This document shows positions 43,799 through 52,368 of a DNA stretch of 64,000 bases, one piece after another. Numbering within the stretch: the first letter of the stretch is position 1; every line of letters begins with the position of its first letter. The DNA comes from Bauldia sp. (GTDB lineage Bacteria > Pseudomonadota > Alphaproteobacteria > Rhizobiales > Kaistiaceae): NCBI GenBank assembly GCA_037200845.1, contig JBBCGQ010000001.1:2864237-2928236 (forward strand), read 5' to 3'. The notes beneath the pieces were generated by a model. It had not been told where the DNA came from. It did not search any database and saw only the letters and a list, made by a program, of their open reading frames with translations. A program made the translations under genes and the position numbers.

Positions 43799-45394
43799 CT
43801 ACCCGCCGATATCAGCCTTGGCAAAGTTGTGCCGCCCCAGCGGATCGGCAACCACCCCGGTCACCGTCTTGCGCATCGGCACGCTTACCAGCGTATGCGC
43901 GATGGCCGTGAGCGGCGCCTGGTCGAGCACGATCTTCTGCGCCTCGCTGTAGAGCGTCGCCTGCGTGGCCGGATCGGTCGCCGCGCGCGCCGCGCCGAGA
44001 GCCTTGGTGAAATTCGGATCGCACCACTCCGTCCGGTTCGACTGGCCGACCGCCTCGCACGACAGGAGCAACGCGAGATAGTCGCCCGGGTCGCCGTTGT
44101 CGCTGGTCCAGCCGATGAGCACCGCGCTGTCGCGCTTCTTGTCGGTCGACTGCCTGAGATAATCGCCGAGCAGGTCGGGCGTCTCGACCGTCGCGGTCAC
44201 GCCGACCTTGGCGAGATCGGCGGCGATCAGCGTCGCCGTCTTGGCAAGATCCGGGCTGTAGGGCCGCGGCGTCCTGGTTGCGAGCAGCTTGATGCTGAGG
44301 TTGCTGACGCGCGCCTCGGCAAGCAGCGCCTTGGCGCCCTCGACGTTGTAGGTATCGCCGAGCAGCTTGCCGTCGTAGCCGGCCATCGTATTCGGCATGA
44401 CGCTGTTGGAGGCATTGGCGGCGCCGCCGTAGACCTGATCGACGATCGCCTGCCGGTCGATCGCCATGCCGAGCGCCTTGCGCACGCGCGGATCGGAAAA
44501 CTTCGGATCGGTCGCGTTGTAGGCGAGGAAGGCGACGTCGGTGCGCTCGCCGGAAACGAGCTTGAGGTTGGCGTCGGACTTCGCGGCAGCGAGCGCGACC
44601 GCATCCGGCGCCGCCATCACCTGGCAGGCGCCCGCCTGCAGCTTCGCCAGGCGATCCGCCGCGCCGGGCACGATGGCGAAGTTGAGATTCGATATCGGCG
44701 GGATGCCGGCCCAGTAGTCGCGGTTGGCGACCATGTAGAGGCCCTGCCCGGCGTTGTAGACGATGTACGAAAACGGGCCCGTGCCTACGGGCAACTGGTC
44801 GAGCTGCTCCGGCGTCTTCGCCTTGGTGAGGCTGTCGGCGTATTCCTTGGAAAGGATCGAGGCGAAATCCATCGCGAGGTCGGCGAGGATGCCGGGGTCG
44901 GGCCGCGCCAGTGTCACCCTCACCGTCGTCGCGTTCACCTTCTCGACCGCCCTCACCAGCGTATCGAGGCCCATCGCCGAGAAGTACGGCCACGAGCCGC
45001 CGGCGTAGTTGTACCAGGCGTTCTTCTTGTCGCGCTGGCGGTTGATCGAGAAGACGACGTCGTCGGCGTTGAGCGTGCGCGTCGGCGTAAAGTACGCCGT
45101 CGTATGAAACTTGACGCCGTCGCGGAGGTGGAAGGTGTAGACCTTGCCGTCCGCCGACACGTCCCAGCTTTCCGCGAGGCCGGGCTGCACCGCGGTCGAG
45201 CCCGGCACGAAGGAGACGAGACGATCGTAGAACACCTGCGCCGAGGCATCGAACGTCGCGCCCATGAGATGGGGCGCCGGATCGAAGCCTTCCGGGGCGG
45301 CCTCCGAGCAGTAGGTGAGGATTTTCGCTTGCGCCACCGAGCCAAGGCCAACGGCAAAAACCGCCGCAAGCAGCGCTGAAGTCACGGACCGCAT
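43799..45394 (-). CDS. Dipeptide ABC transporter substrate-binding protein 2
   Basis: A 531-residue SBP_bac_5 protein with signal peptide (residues 1-23, ending AQA). It is clearly paralogous to the 41849 gene ([24 protein letters not shown] in the same place). Further blocks are VGTGPFSYIVYN, VRKALGMAIDRQAIVDQVY and LIGWTSDNGDPGDY. It is the first gene of the apparent transporter operon. Two binding proteins for one permease pair imply two ligand ranges. Confidence 0.94.
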   Translation of the reverse strand: MRSVTSALLAAVFAVGLGSVAQAKILTYCSEAAPEGFDPAPHLMGATFDASAQVFYDRLVSFVPGSTAVQPGLAESWDVSADGKVYTFHLRDGVKFHTTAYFTPTRTLNADDVVFSINRQRDKKNAWYNYAGGSWPYFSAMGLDTLVRAVEKVNATTVRVTLARPDPGILADLAMDFASILSKEYADSLTKAKTPEQLDQLPVGTGPFSYIVYNAGQGLYMVANRDYWAGIPPISNLNFAIVPGAADRLAKLQAGACQVMAAPDAVALAAAKSDANLKLVSGERTDVAFLAYNATDPKFSDPRVRKALGMAIDRQAIVDQVYGGAANASNSVMPNTMAGYDGKLLGDTYNVEGAKALLAEARVSNLSIKLLATRTPRPYSPDLAKTATLIAADLAKVGVTATVETPDLLGDYLRQSTDKKRDSAVLIGWTSDNGDPGDYLALLLSCEAVGQSNRTEWCDPNFTKALGAARAATDPATQATLYSEAQKIVLDQAPLTAIAHTLVSVPMRKTVTGVVADPLGRHNFAKADIGG

Positions 45395-45541
45395 GGTGAT
45401 TCCCCTAGATCAGACCCCGCCCCGAGGCGGCGGCCCTTGTATCGCGCCCGGGCGATGCTGTCATTGGCGCCGGTCACAGGCAACCCGGGGCGCTCCGGAT
45501 GCGCGACCATTCCACGAGTAATGGAGCGCGGACCGATCCTC

Positions 45542-45655
45542 CCCTCCGCTTTCCCCGCAAAGGCGGGGACTCAGGAGGTGAGATTGTGCGGGACGGTGCG
45601 GCGGCTTCGGTCGCGGCCTATCCCTATACCTGGACCCCGCTTTCGCCGGGGAAGC
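45542..45655. repeat. Palindromic repeat family B, complete element
   Basis: Left arm CTCCGCTTTCCCCGCAAAGG and right arm with CCCCGCTTTCGCCGGGG then AAGCGGAG are inverted copies around a variable centre of about 50 bases. It occupies the downstream end of the FAD-oxidoreductase gene; the rest of gap 45395-45661 shows nothing else recognisable. Confidence 0.82.
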
Positions 45656-45661
45656 GGAGGA

Positions 45662-47032
45662 TCACGCCGCCGGCGGCCACGCCTTCAGTTTCCCCGGATT
45701 CATCAGCCCATACGGATCGGCACGCGACTTGAACGCCGCCTGCGGCGCGTCGGTGCGTTTCCAGCCGGCGTTGTCGAGGACGTAGGTGTGCGGGCTGGAA
45801 ACCGAGGCGCCCGTTTTCTCGATGATGGCGACGACCTCCGCCAGCCGCTCGGGCGAGCGGTAGCGGAGCAGCGGCAGCGCCGAGACGAAAACGCGGCCGA
45901 AGCGGCGCTGGAACTCGAGATGCTGGAGCATCTCGTCGCCGAGCGCCTGCTCCAGTTCGGCGACCACCGCCAGTTCGCGACCCTCGGGGTAGCGCACCTG
46001 CAGGTAGGTGATCGTGGGCTCGACCTTCAGCGCGTGCAGCGTCGTATGGTTCCACGTGTACTCGTAGAGCGGCGGCATGGTGCCGTGGCCGTCGAAGGCG
46101 GCGGCCTCGGCTTCCGCCGCGCTGCGTTCGTAGACGATGGCACCGCCATGCTCGGCGACGAGATCGGCGAGCTGCCCCGCCTGCGGCTCCGAGACCATCA
46201 CCACCGCCATCGCACGACCCGGCGGCACCAGCGGCGCCAGCCGCTTCAGCATCGGCGGAATGCGCGCATCGAAGATGCCGATCTCCTTCTTGGCGACGCC
46301 CTCCGCCGCGGCGAGCGCCCATCCGAATTTCGCCGCCCCGGCAAGCGAGGGAAACGCCGCAACGCGCTCTGCCCACGGCTGCCACGGCGCCAGCGGCACC
46401 GCGACCTCGGTGATGATGCCGTTGACGCCGTAGGCGTGCAGCACCTTGAGGATATCGCGGCCGGTGAGTTCGACGATGCGCGGCGTCTCCTCCACGGTCA
46501 CCACCTCCAGCGCCAGCACCGCGCCGGGATCGGATATCTGCCCCCACGTGCACGAGCCGCACCCCGCCGCGCCGCCGGCGATGAAGCCGCCGATGGTCGC
46601 CTGCTTGCGCGTCGAGGGATGGAAGCGGAGCTCCCAGCGATCGGCCCGCAAGGCCTTGTCGATCTCGAGCAGCCGCGCGCCTGCCTCGAACCGCCCTGCC
46701 CCCGGCACCACCTCGACGACGCGATCGAGATTGGCCATGTCGAGGATGACGCCGCCGGCAAGCGGCACCGCCTGCCCGTAGTTGCCGGTGCCGCCGCCGC
46801 GCACCGTCAGCGGCACGCGATGGCGCGCGCACGCGGCGGCGATGCGGATCACCTCGGCCTTGGTCTCTGGAAGCACGACGAGATCGGCGCGCTTGTCGTC
46901 GAGCTGGGCTTTCAGGATCGGCGAGAACCAGAAGAAGTCGCGGCTCTTGAGCCTCACGGTCGCCGCGTCGTCGGCCTGTTCGATGCCGGCGAGTTCGGCG
47001 CGGAGCGCGACGAGGCCCGTCAGGGCGTCCAC
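45662..47032 (-). CDS. PCMH-type FAD-binding oxidoreductase (copy 1)
   Basis: A 456-residue flavoprotein of the GlcD/D-lactate dehydrogenase type. The FAD PP-loop block VRGGGTGNYGQAVPL is at residues 77-91 with FHPSTRKQATIGGFIAGGAAG about 50 residues later. The C-terminus has the PYGLMNPGKLKAW block. The GTG at 47032 is used; it overlaps the creatininase-family stop by 13 bases, showing coupled translation. It is a clear paralog of the gene at 54692. The substrate is unknown, probably a 2-hydroxyacid or related compound. Confidence 0.88.
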   Translation of the reverse strand: MDALTGLVALRAELAGIEQADDAATVRLKSRDFFWFSPILKAQLDDKRADLVVLPETKAEVIRIAAACARHRVPLTVRGGGTGNYGQAVPLAGGVILDMANLDRVVEVVPGAGRFEAGARLLEIDKALRADRWELRFHPSTRKQATIGGFIAGGAAGCGSCTWGQISDPGAVLALEVVTVEETPRIVELTGRDILKVLHAYGVNGIITEVAVPLAPWQPWAERVAAFPSLAGAAKFGWALAAAEGVAKKEIGIFDARIPPMLKRLAPLVPPGRAMAVVMVSEPQAGQLADLVAEHGGAIVYERSAAEAEAAAFDGHGTMPPLYEYTWNHTTLHALKVEPTITYLQVRYPEGRELAVVAELEQALGDEMLQHLEFQRRFGRVFVSALPLLRYRSPERLAEVVAIIEKTGASVSSPHTYVLDNAGWKRTDAPQAAFKSRADPYGLMNPGKLKAWPPAA

Positions 47033-47817
47033 AGCCGGCCCACATCGAAGGCGGCGACATCGGCACACAGCTCGACAAAGCCGCGCGCCTGATGATCGAC
47101 GATCGCCCTGCCCTTCTCCGCCGTCGCCTTCGCCGCGTTGCCGACGGTCCCCTTGGGGTTCAGGTCCTGCGCCTTCCAGCCGAATTGGTGCAGGCCGTGG
47201 GCGCGCAGATGCTTGAACTCGGCGAAGAACGAAAGCTGGGTCGAGCGGAAATCCTCGGCCAGCTCCATCTTCACGAGATCCGGCCGGAAATGCAGCATCT
47301 CCGACGTCTCGTAGTCGCCGCCGTGGATGCCGTAGGCCGACTCCTCCGCCGACGCGACGCCTTCCGGATATCCGAAACGCGACCACGCCGTGCCGACCGC
47401 CAGCATGTCGTGCCGCACGCGCAGCTCGCGTGTGACGATGTCCACCATCGGCACGTTGCCGCCGTGCGAATTGACGATGATCAGTTTCTCGACGCCGGCG
47501 CGATGCACGCTGTCGCCGATCTCGATCCAGAGCTTCGTCGTCGACTCCCAGGTCGAGGTGAGCGTGCCCGGCGACGAGATGTGCTCGTTCGATTTTCCCA
47601 CCGCCTGCACCGGCAGGAACGTGACGGCCGCGCTCTCCGGCAGCAGCTCGATCACGCGCTTGATCATGCCCTCGGCGATGCAGGTATCGGTGTAGACCGG
47701 CAGGTGCGGCCCATGCTGCTCGATCGCCGCCACCGGCAGCACGGCGATCCACGACGACGTGTCGCTGTCGGCGAAGTCGCGGGTGGTCATTTCGTGCCAG
47801 TAGCGGCGGGGGAGCAT
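47020..47817 (-). CDS. Creatininase-family amidohydrolase
   Basis: A 265-residue metal-dependent hydrolase. The metal motif PVAAIEQHGPHLPVYTD (Glu, His and Asp ligands, residues about 28-44) and IVNSHGGN (near 112) are diagnostic. A further Glu is in GGDYETSEM. Members hydrolyse creatinine, small cyclic amides or modified purine intermediates. Translational coupling to the FAD oxidoreductase suggests consecutive steps, but the substrate is not known. Confidence 0.9.
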   Translation of the reverse strand: MLPRRYWHEMTTRDFADSDTSSWIAVLPVAAIEQHGPHLPVYTDTCIAEGMIKRVIELLPESAAVTFLPVQAVGKSNEHISSPGTLTSTWESTTKLWIEIGDSVHRAGVEKLIIVNSHGGNVPMVDIVTRELRVRHDMLAVGTAWSRFGYPEGVASAEESAYGIHGGDYETSEMLHFRPDLVKMELAEDFRSTQLSFFAEFKHLRAHGLHQFGWKAQDLNPKGTVGNAAKATAEKGRAIVDHQARGFVELCADVAAFDVGRLWTP

Positions 47818-48108
47818 CTATTTCAGACCCGCGGCCTTGCGCAGCGCGTCATTCATGCGGCTCTGCCAGCCTTCGCCACCGGCCTTGAATTTCGCCAGCA
47901 CGTCCGGATCGATGCGCAGCGATACGAGTTTCTTGGTCGGCGTCTTTTGTGGACCGCGGGCTCGACGCGTCTCCAGCGCATCGAAAAATCGCTTCGGCAA
48001 CACGTCCCGGCCACGCCGGGCGCGCCGAAAGTCTTCGGCGGTCCATTCATGTTTCTCGGAAACGACCTTCATGTCAGCGGCCGTATAGCCCTTAGCCGTT
48101 TTGCTCAT
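47818..48108 (-). CDS. brnA: BrnA-family antitoxin
   Basis: A 96-residue antitoxin. The N-terminal part contains WTAEDFRRARRGRDVLP, and the C-terminal ribbon-helix-helix reads KLVSLRIDPDVLAKFKAGGEGWQSRMNDALRKA. BrnA binds BrnT and represses the operon. It overlaps brnT by 17 bases and its stop directly abuts the creatininase-family start region. Confidence 0.93.
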   Translation of the reverse strand: MSKTAKGYTAADMKVVSEKHEWTAEDFRRARRGRDVLPKRFFDALETRRARGPQKTPTKKLVSLRIDPDVLAKFKAGGEGWQSRMNDALRKAAGLK

Positions 48109-48349
48109 ATAGACCTCGCTCCTTGGCGTTTGCCGGACGCATGCCTACGATTGAGATCGCCTCAGTTCCCAAGCGCGCATAGACAACGACCACTATCTTC
48201 CCGCGGAGCAGCCCAACCGCTTTGAGCCGGCGAGAGTGACTGGGAGTGATAAAGGCATCGGCCCAGCCAAAATCATCGATGTCGGCAAAGTCGAGCCTAT
48301 GCTTCGACAGATTCGCAAGGCGCTTTGGTTCATCCCAGACGATGATCAT
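48092..48349 (-). CDS. brnT: BrnT-family toxin
   Basis: An 85-residue RelE-fold ribonuclease toxin. The opening VWDEPKRLANLSKHRLDFADI (W-D-x-x-K and K-H-x-x-D-F) and the C-terminal ISIVGMRPANAKERGLYEQ (R-x-A-x-x-x-E-R) are diagnostic of BrnT. Its mRNA-cleaving activity is known for the family. It is the first gene of the toxin-antitoxin pair. Confidence 0.94.
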   Translation of the reverse strand: MIIVWDEPKRLANLSKHRLDFADIDDFGWADAFITPSHSRRLKAVGLLRGKIVVVVYARLGTEAISIVGMRPANAKERGLYEQNG

Positions 48350-48361
48350 TGCACGTCAGCT

Positions 48362-48389
48362 TATCTAGGCCGGGCTCCGCCCGTGTCAA
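48362..48389 (-). promoter_or_regulatory. brnTA promoter
   Basis: On the minus strand TTGACA (48389-48384) and TAGATA (48367-48362) form a sigma-70 promoter with 16-base spacing, 12 bases upstream of the brnT ATG. Confidence 0.7.
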
Positions 48390-48393
48390 TCAA

Positions 48394-48407
48394 ATTGTAT
48401 CTACAAT
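48394..48407. promoter_or_regulatory. Putative BrnA operator
   Basis: ATTGTATCTACAAT is a perfect palindrome with 6-bp arms and a 2-bp centre, four bases upstream of the brnTA -35. Its position fits binding by the ribbon-helix-helix protein BrnA. Confidence 0.65.
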
Positions 48408-48411
48408 CTGA

Positions 48412-49755
48412 TCACACCGCCTCCAGAAACGCCTTCGCCGCCGCCCCGTGCTCGCGCCGGAGCTTGGCGACATCGACGCCCTTCGGCATGCCGCCCTCGA
48501 CCTTCCATTCGCCCTTGACCATGACGCGGTCGGCGGTGTGGGCACCGCACAGCACCAGCGCGGCAAGCGGGTCGCCGGCGCCGGAGAAGCGGAGTTCGTC
48601 GAGCGTGTAGAGCGCGAGGTCGGCCTGCCTGCCGACCTGGATCGCGCCGAGGTCGTCGCGGCCGAGCAGGCGGGCCGAGCCTTCCGTCGCCCAGCGGTAG
48701 GCGTCGAAATGCGTCACCGATGCGGCGTCATACGTGAGCCGGTTCAGCATCAGCGCGTGGCGGATGCTTTCCATCAAATTAGAGTTGTCGTTCGAGGCCG
48801 AGCCGTCGACGCCGAGGCCGACCGGGCTGCCCGCCGCCTCCAGCTCGATCGTGCGGCACTGGCCCGAGGCGAGCGTCATGTTCGAGGTCGGGCAATGGCA
48901 GATGCCGACCTTGTGGCGGCCGAGGCGATGCACTTCTTCGTCGGTGAAATGGATGCCGTGCGCCAGCCACGCGCGTCCGGTCAGCCAGCCGCATTCCTCG
49001 AGATAGTCGACCGGCCGGCAGGAGAAATGCTCGAGGCAGTATTCGTTCTCGTCCTCGGTCTCGCCGAGATGCGTGTGGAGGCGGCAGTTGTATTTTTCGG
49101 CCAGCCCGACGCTGTCGACCATCAGCCGCTTGGTCACGGTGAACGGCGCACACGGCGCCAGCGCCACCTGCAGCATCGCGCCCTCACTGGCATCGTGATA
49201 GCGGCCGAGGATGCGCTCGCAGTCGGCGAGGATCGTCTCCTCGTCCTGCACGACGCCGTCGGGCGGCAGGCCGCCGTCCTTCTCCGACAGGTTCATCGAG
49301 CCGCGCGTCAGCGTCATGCGGATGCCAAGCGCGGAGGCTTCCTCGGCCTGGATGTCCATCGCGTTTTCCAGCCCGACGGGGAAGAGATACTGGTGGTCGG
49401 AGGCGCAGGTGCAGCCAGACATCAGCAGTTCGGTCAGCGCCAGCCGCGTCGCCTGCCGGAAGGCTTCCGGTTTCACGTTGCGCGCCCAGATCGGGTAGAG
49501 CGCCTTCAGCCATGGAAACAGTTCCTTGTTGATCGCTGCTGGGTGCGCGCGCGTCAGCGTCTGGAAGAAGTGGTGGTGCGTGTTGATGAGGCCGGGGATG
49601 ACGACGTGGTTGGAGGCATCGAACGTCTGGTCGATCTGCCCTTCCGGCGTCCTGCCGCTCGCCACCAGCGCGGTGATCTTGCCATCCTCGACGACGATGC
49701 CGCCGCCCGCCCCATCCGCCAGCACCGCCAGCGGGTTCTTGATCCATTGGCGCAT
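48412..49755 (-). CDS. 8-oxoguanine deaminase-like amidohydrolase
   Basis: A 447-residue zinc deaminase of the AtzA/TrzN/8-oxoguanine-deaminase group. The metal motif NTHHHFFQ is at residues 58-65, HTHLGETEDENEYC near 230, the AHGIHF His near 270, and the Asp in GVDGSASND near 320. The HCPTSNMTLASGQC segment fits 8-oxoguanine deaminases, which turn 8-oxoguanine to urate. Specificity is inferred from this similarity. RidA lies four bases upstream in the same transcript. Confidence 0.87.
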   Translation of the reverse strand: MRQWIKNPLAVLADGAGGGIVVEDGKITALVASGRTPEGQIDQTFDASNHVVIPGLINTHHHFFQTLTRAHPAAINKELFPWLKALYPIWARNVKPEAFRQATRLALTELLMSGCTCASDHQYLFPVGLENAMDIQAEEASALGIRMTLTRGSMNLSEKDGGLPPDGVVQDEETILADCERILGRYHDASEGAMLQVALAPCAPFTVTKRLMVDSVGLAEKYNCRLHTHLGETEDENEYCLEHFSCRPVDYLEECGWLTGRAWLAHGIHFTDEEVHRLGRHKVGICHCPTSNMTLASGQCRTIELEAAGSPVGLGVDGSASNDNSNLMESIRHALMLNRLTYDAASVTHFDAYRWATEGSARLLGRDDLGAIQVGRQADLALYTLDELRFSGAGDPLAALVLCGAHTADRVMVKGEWKVEGGMPKGVDVAKLRREHGAAAKAFLEAV

Positions 49756-49758
49756 CGA

Positions 49759-50148
49759 CTATTCCACCTTCGCGGCTATGGCTTCGATCTCGACCAGGAA
49801 CTCCGCCCGCGTGAAGCCGGCGACGATCATCAGCGTCGAGGCCGGCAGCGGATCGGTGACGATGCGGTCGCGGACACTCATGTATGCCTTCATGTCCTCG
49901 CGGTTCGTCACGTAGGCGTTGAGCCGCACGATATCGGCCAGTGTCATCCCATCCTCGGCGAGGATCGCCGCGATGTTGGTGAAGCAGACCTCCGCCTGCC
50001 CCTCGACCGTCGGCGGCAGGAGGTCGCCCTCCTTGACGCCGAGCTGACCAGAGCAAAAGACGAGCCGCGCGCCGGCAGGCACCGCGATGCCATGGCTGTA
50101 GCGGCCGAACGGCGCGCGGATGCCGGCGGGATTGAGCGCACGCTGCAT
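49759..50148 (-). CDS. RidA-family enamine/imine deaminase
   Basis: A 129-residue YjgF/YER057c/UK114 protein. Typical segments are RYSHGIAVPAGARLVFCSGQLGV, LADIVRLNAYVTNREDMKAYMSVRD and the C-terminal VEIEAIAAKVE with the conserved Glu. The usual active-site Arg of the IPxxxxxxR block is replaced (PLPASTLMIVAGFTRAEFLVEIE), so it may be a Rid-subfamily paralog rather than true RidA. It leads the operon with the 8-oxoguanine deaminase-like gene. Confidence 0.9.
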   Translation of the reverse strand: MQRALNPAGIRAPFGRYSHGIAVPAGARLVFCSGQLGVKEGDLLPPTVEGQAEVCFTNIAAILAEDGMTLADIVRLNAYVTNREDMKAYMSVRDRIVTDPLPASTLMIVAGFTRAEFLVEIEAIAAKVE

Positions 50149-50446
50149 GGATGGATTGGCCTCGGCTCGAACCTCGCCGCCACGCTACGATTGCGGTTGG
50201 CGGCATGGCAAGGCGAATGCCGCTGCCGCTTTCTTGTGCATCGCCCTTGGCCTAATATGACGGTCGCCGTCAGTCTGGCGCGGTCGCGGCCGGGCTTCGA
50301 TGGCATACCTCTTGCGAAGCTGGATCGTTCGGGGCGGCTGGTTTTCAACGCATCGCGGCTCTGCACCAGCGATGCACCCCAAGGGTCAACGGGAAGCGTG
50401 GCGCCGAGTTTTCGGCCACGCCAAGGAAGGCGGAGAACAAGAGAAC
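50149..50446. other. Divergent intergenic region between RidA and NMT1-type transporter genes
   Basis: About 300 bases without a convincing gene. It must hold promoters for both directions. I see no clear -35/-10 pair, riboswitch or palindrome; short complementary stretches such as TGACGGTCGCCGTCA (50256-50270) could form a hairpin. Confidence 0.4.
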
Positions 50447-51463
50447 ATGCGTAGCATCAGAAACCTGACACTCGCGCTCGCCGCGGGCGCGGCAGCGGCG
50501 GCGCTCGCCGGCCCGGCGATGGCGCTCGATGAAATTTCCTTCAAGACAAACTGGGTGGCCGAGGCGGAGCACGGCGGCTTCTACCAGGCAGTCGCCGACG
50601 GCACCTACGAGAAGTACGGGCTGAAGGTGACCATCGTGCCGGGAGCGCCGCAGGAGGATACGCGCGCCTCTCTGCTCGCCGGCAAAGTCCAGTTCTACAT
50701 GTCGGGCAACATGCTGGTGCCATTGCAGGCGCCGACGCAGAACGTCCCGATCCTCGAGGTCGCCGCAATATTCCAGAAGGACCCGCAGGTGCTGCTGGCC
50801 CATCCAGACGCGCCCGGCATCGACAAGTTCGCCGACCTGGCGACGCTGCCGACTATCTTCATGAGCGCCGACGGCTTCGCCTCGTACTTCCAGTGGATGA
50901 AGCAGGCCTATCCGGGCTTCAAGGACGAGCAGTACAAGCCGTACAACTTCGATCCGCAGGTGTTCATCGTCGACAAGCAGTCGGCGATGCAGGGCTACAT
51001 CACCTCGGAGCCCTTCGCCGTCGAGAAGGCCGCGGGAATCAAGGCCAAGGAATTCCTGCTCGCCGACGCTGGCTTCGTTACGCCCTCGACCATGATCGAG
51101 ACGCTGGCCGATTACGCTGCGAAGAATCCGGACATCGTGCAGCGCTTCGTCGATGCCTCGATCATCGGCTGGTACAACTACATCTACGGCGATCCGTCGA
51201 AGGGCAACGCCGCGATCAAGGCGGCAAACCCCGAAATGGGCGACGATCAGCTCGCCTTTTCCATCGCCAAGATGAAGGAAGTCGGCCTCGTGGATTCCGG
51301 CATTACGCTGGATAAGGGCATTGGCTGCTTCAGCGACGACAACCAGAAAACCTTCTACGACGAGATGGTGAAGGCAAACGTCGTCCCGGCCGGAGTCGAC
51401 CTGTCGAAGATCTACACGAACCAGTTCGTGTGCAAGGGCGTCGGCAAGGACCTGAAGAAGTAG
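50447..51463 (+). CDS. NMT1/THI5-like ABC transporter substrate-binding protein
   Basis: A 338-residue periplasmic binding protein. The signal peptide is residues 1-26 (ending AMA), then LDEISFKTNWVAEAEHGGFYQAVADGTYEKYGL, the standard NMT1 opening. The ligands of this family are pyrimidine-like, sulfonate or nitrate-like anions. With a cytosine-deaminase-like enzyme in the same operon, a pyrimidine or related heterocycle is the likely ligand (inference). Confidence 0.92.
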   Translation: MRSIRNLTLALAAGAAAAALAGPAMALDEISFKTNWVAEAEHGGFYQAVADGTYEKYGLKVTIVPGAPQEDTRASLLAGKVQFYMSGNMLVPLQAPTQNVPILEVAAIFQKDPQVLLAHPDAPGIDKFADLATLPTIFMSADGFASYFQWMKQAYPGFKDEQYKPYNFDPQVFIVDKQSAMQGYITSEPFAVEKAAGIKAKEFLLADAGFVTPSTMIETLADYAAKNPDIVQRFVDASIIGWYNYIYGDPSKGNAAIKAANPEMGDDQLAFSIAKMKEVGLVDSGITLDKGIGCFSDDNQKTFYDEMVKANVVPAGVDLSKIYTNQFVCKGVGKDLKK

Positions 51464-51485
51464 CCATCGCCCGGATACGATCCCT

Positions 51486-51517
51486 CGGTCCCGGCGCGTT
51501 GCCGGGACCGTTTGTTT
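51486..51517 (+). terminator. Intrinsic terminator after the binding-protein gene
   Basis: CGGTCCCGGC and GCCGGGACCG form a perfect 10-bp stem with the loop GCGTT, followed by TTTGTTT. Placed between the binding-protein and ATPase genes, it probably attenuates downstream expression. Confidence 0.88.
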
Positions 51518-51555
51518 GGAGGCGGAATACCCTCGTGCTGCAGCAGACAGGAGCC

Positions 51556-52368
51556 ATGCCGAACGCCGCAGGGCCGCACAAGATCGGTCGCACGCTGGTT
51601 TCGCTGCGCGGCATCTCCAAGCGATTCTCCAACGGCACGCTGGCGCTGCAGAACATGTCGCTCGACATCGCCGAGGGGCAGTTCGTCTCCCTGCTCGGTC
51701 CGTCCGGTTGTGGTAAATCCACCGTGCTTCGCATCATCGCCGGCCTCGGCGACACGTCCTCGGGCGCGATCGAATGGCCGACCGCGTCCTCCTACGATGT
51801 CAGCGGCAAACCGGAGCGCGAGATCGGCTTCGTCTTCCAGGAGCCGACGCTGATGCCCTGGGCGACGGTCGCAGCCAACGTGTGGCTTCCGCTTCGCCTG
51901 CATGGACAATCGAGGAAAGCCTCGCGCGACCGCGTCATGGAAGCGCTGCAGATGGTCGGCCTCGAGAAATTCGCCGACTCCTACCCGCGCGAGCTTTCCG
52001 GCGGCATGAAGATGCGGGTCTCGATCGCGCGGGCGCTCATCACGCGGCCGAAGCTGCTGCTTATGGACGAACCCTTCGCCGCGCTGGATGAGATCACCCG
52101 CTTCAAGCTCAACAACGATCTTCTGCGGCTCTGGGAGACGTTCGGCTGGACCGTGATTTTCGTTACGCACTCGGTCTTCGAGTCGGTCTACCTCTCCAAC
52201 CGCATTGTCGTGATGGCGCCGCGGCCCGGCCGCGTGTTCGAGGATCTTGCCATCGATGCGCCCTACCCGCGCGACGACGCGTTCCGCACGTCCGCCGTCT
52301 ACAACGAGTATTGCCGCCGCACCTCGGAGGCGCTCCATGCCGCCATCGCCGCGGGAGGCGAAGCATGA
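51556..52368 (+). CDS. NitT/TauT-family ABC transporter ATP-binding protein
   Basis: A 270-residue ATPase of the SsuB/TauB type. Walker A is GPSGCGKST, the Q-loop is FVFQEPTLMPWATV, the signature is LSGGMKMR and Walker B is LLLMDEPFAALD. The ATG at 51556 follows ACAGGAG; a GTG at 51536 is an alternative. The stop overlaps the permease start (ATGA). Confidence 0.94.
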   Translation: MPNAAGPHKIGRTLVSLRGISKRFSNGTLALQNMSLDIAEGQFVSLLGPSGCGKSTVLRIIAGLGDTSSGAIEWPTASSYDVSGKPEREIGFVFQEPTLMPWATVAANVWLPLRLHGQSRKASRDRVMEALQMVGLEKFADSYPRELSGGMKMRVSIARALITRPKLLLMDEPFAALDEITRFKLNNDLLRLWETFGWTVIFVTHSVFESVYLSNRIVVMAPRPGRVFEDLAIDAPYPRDDAFRTSAVYNEYCRRTSEALHAAIAAGGEA

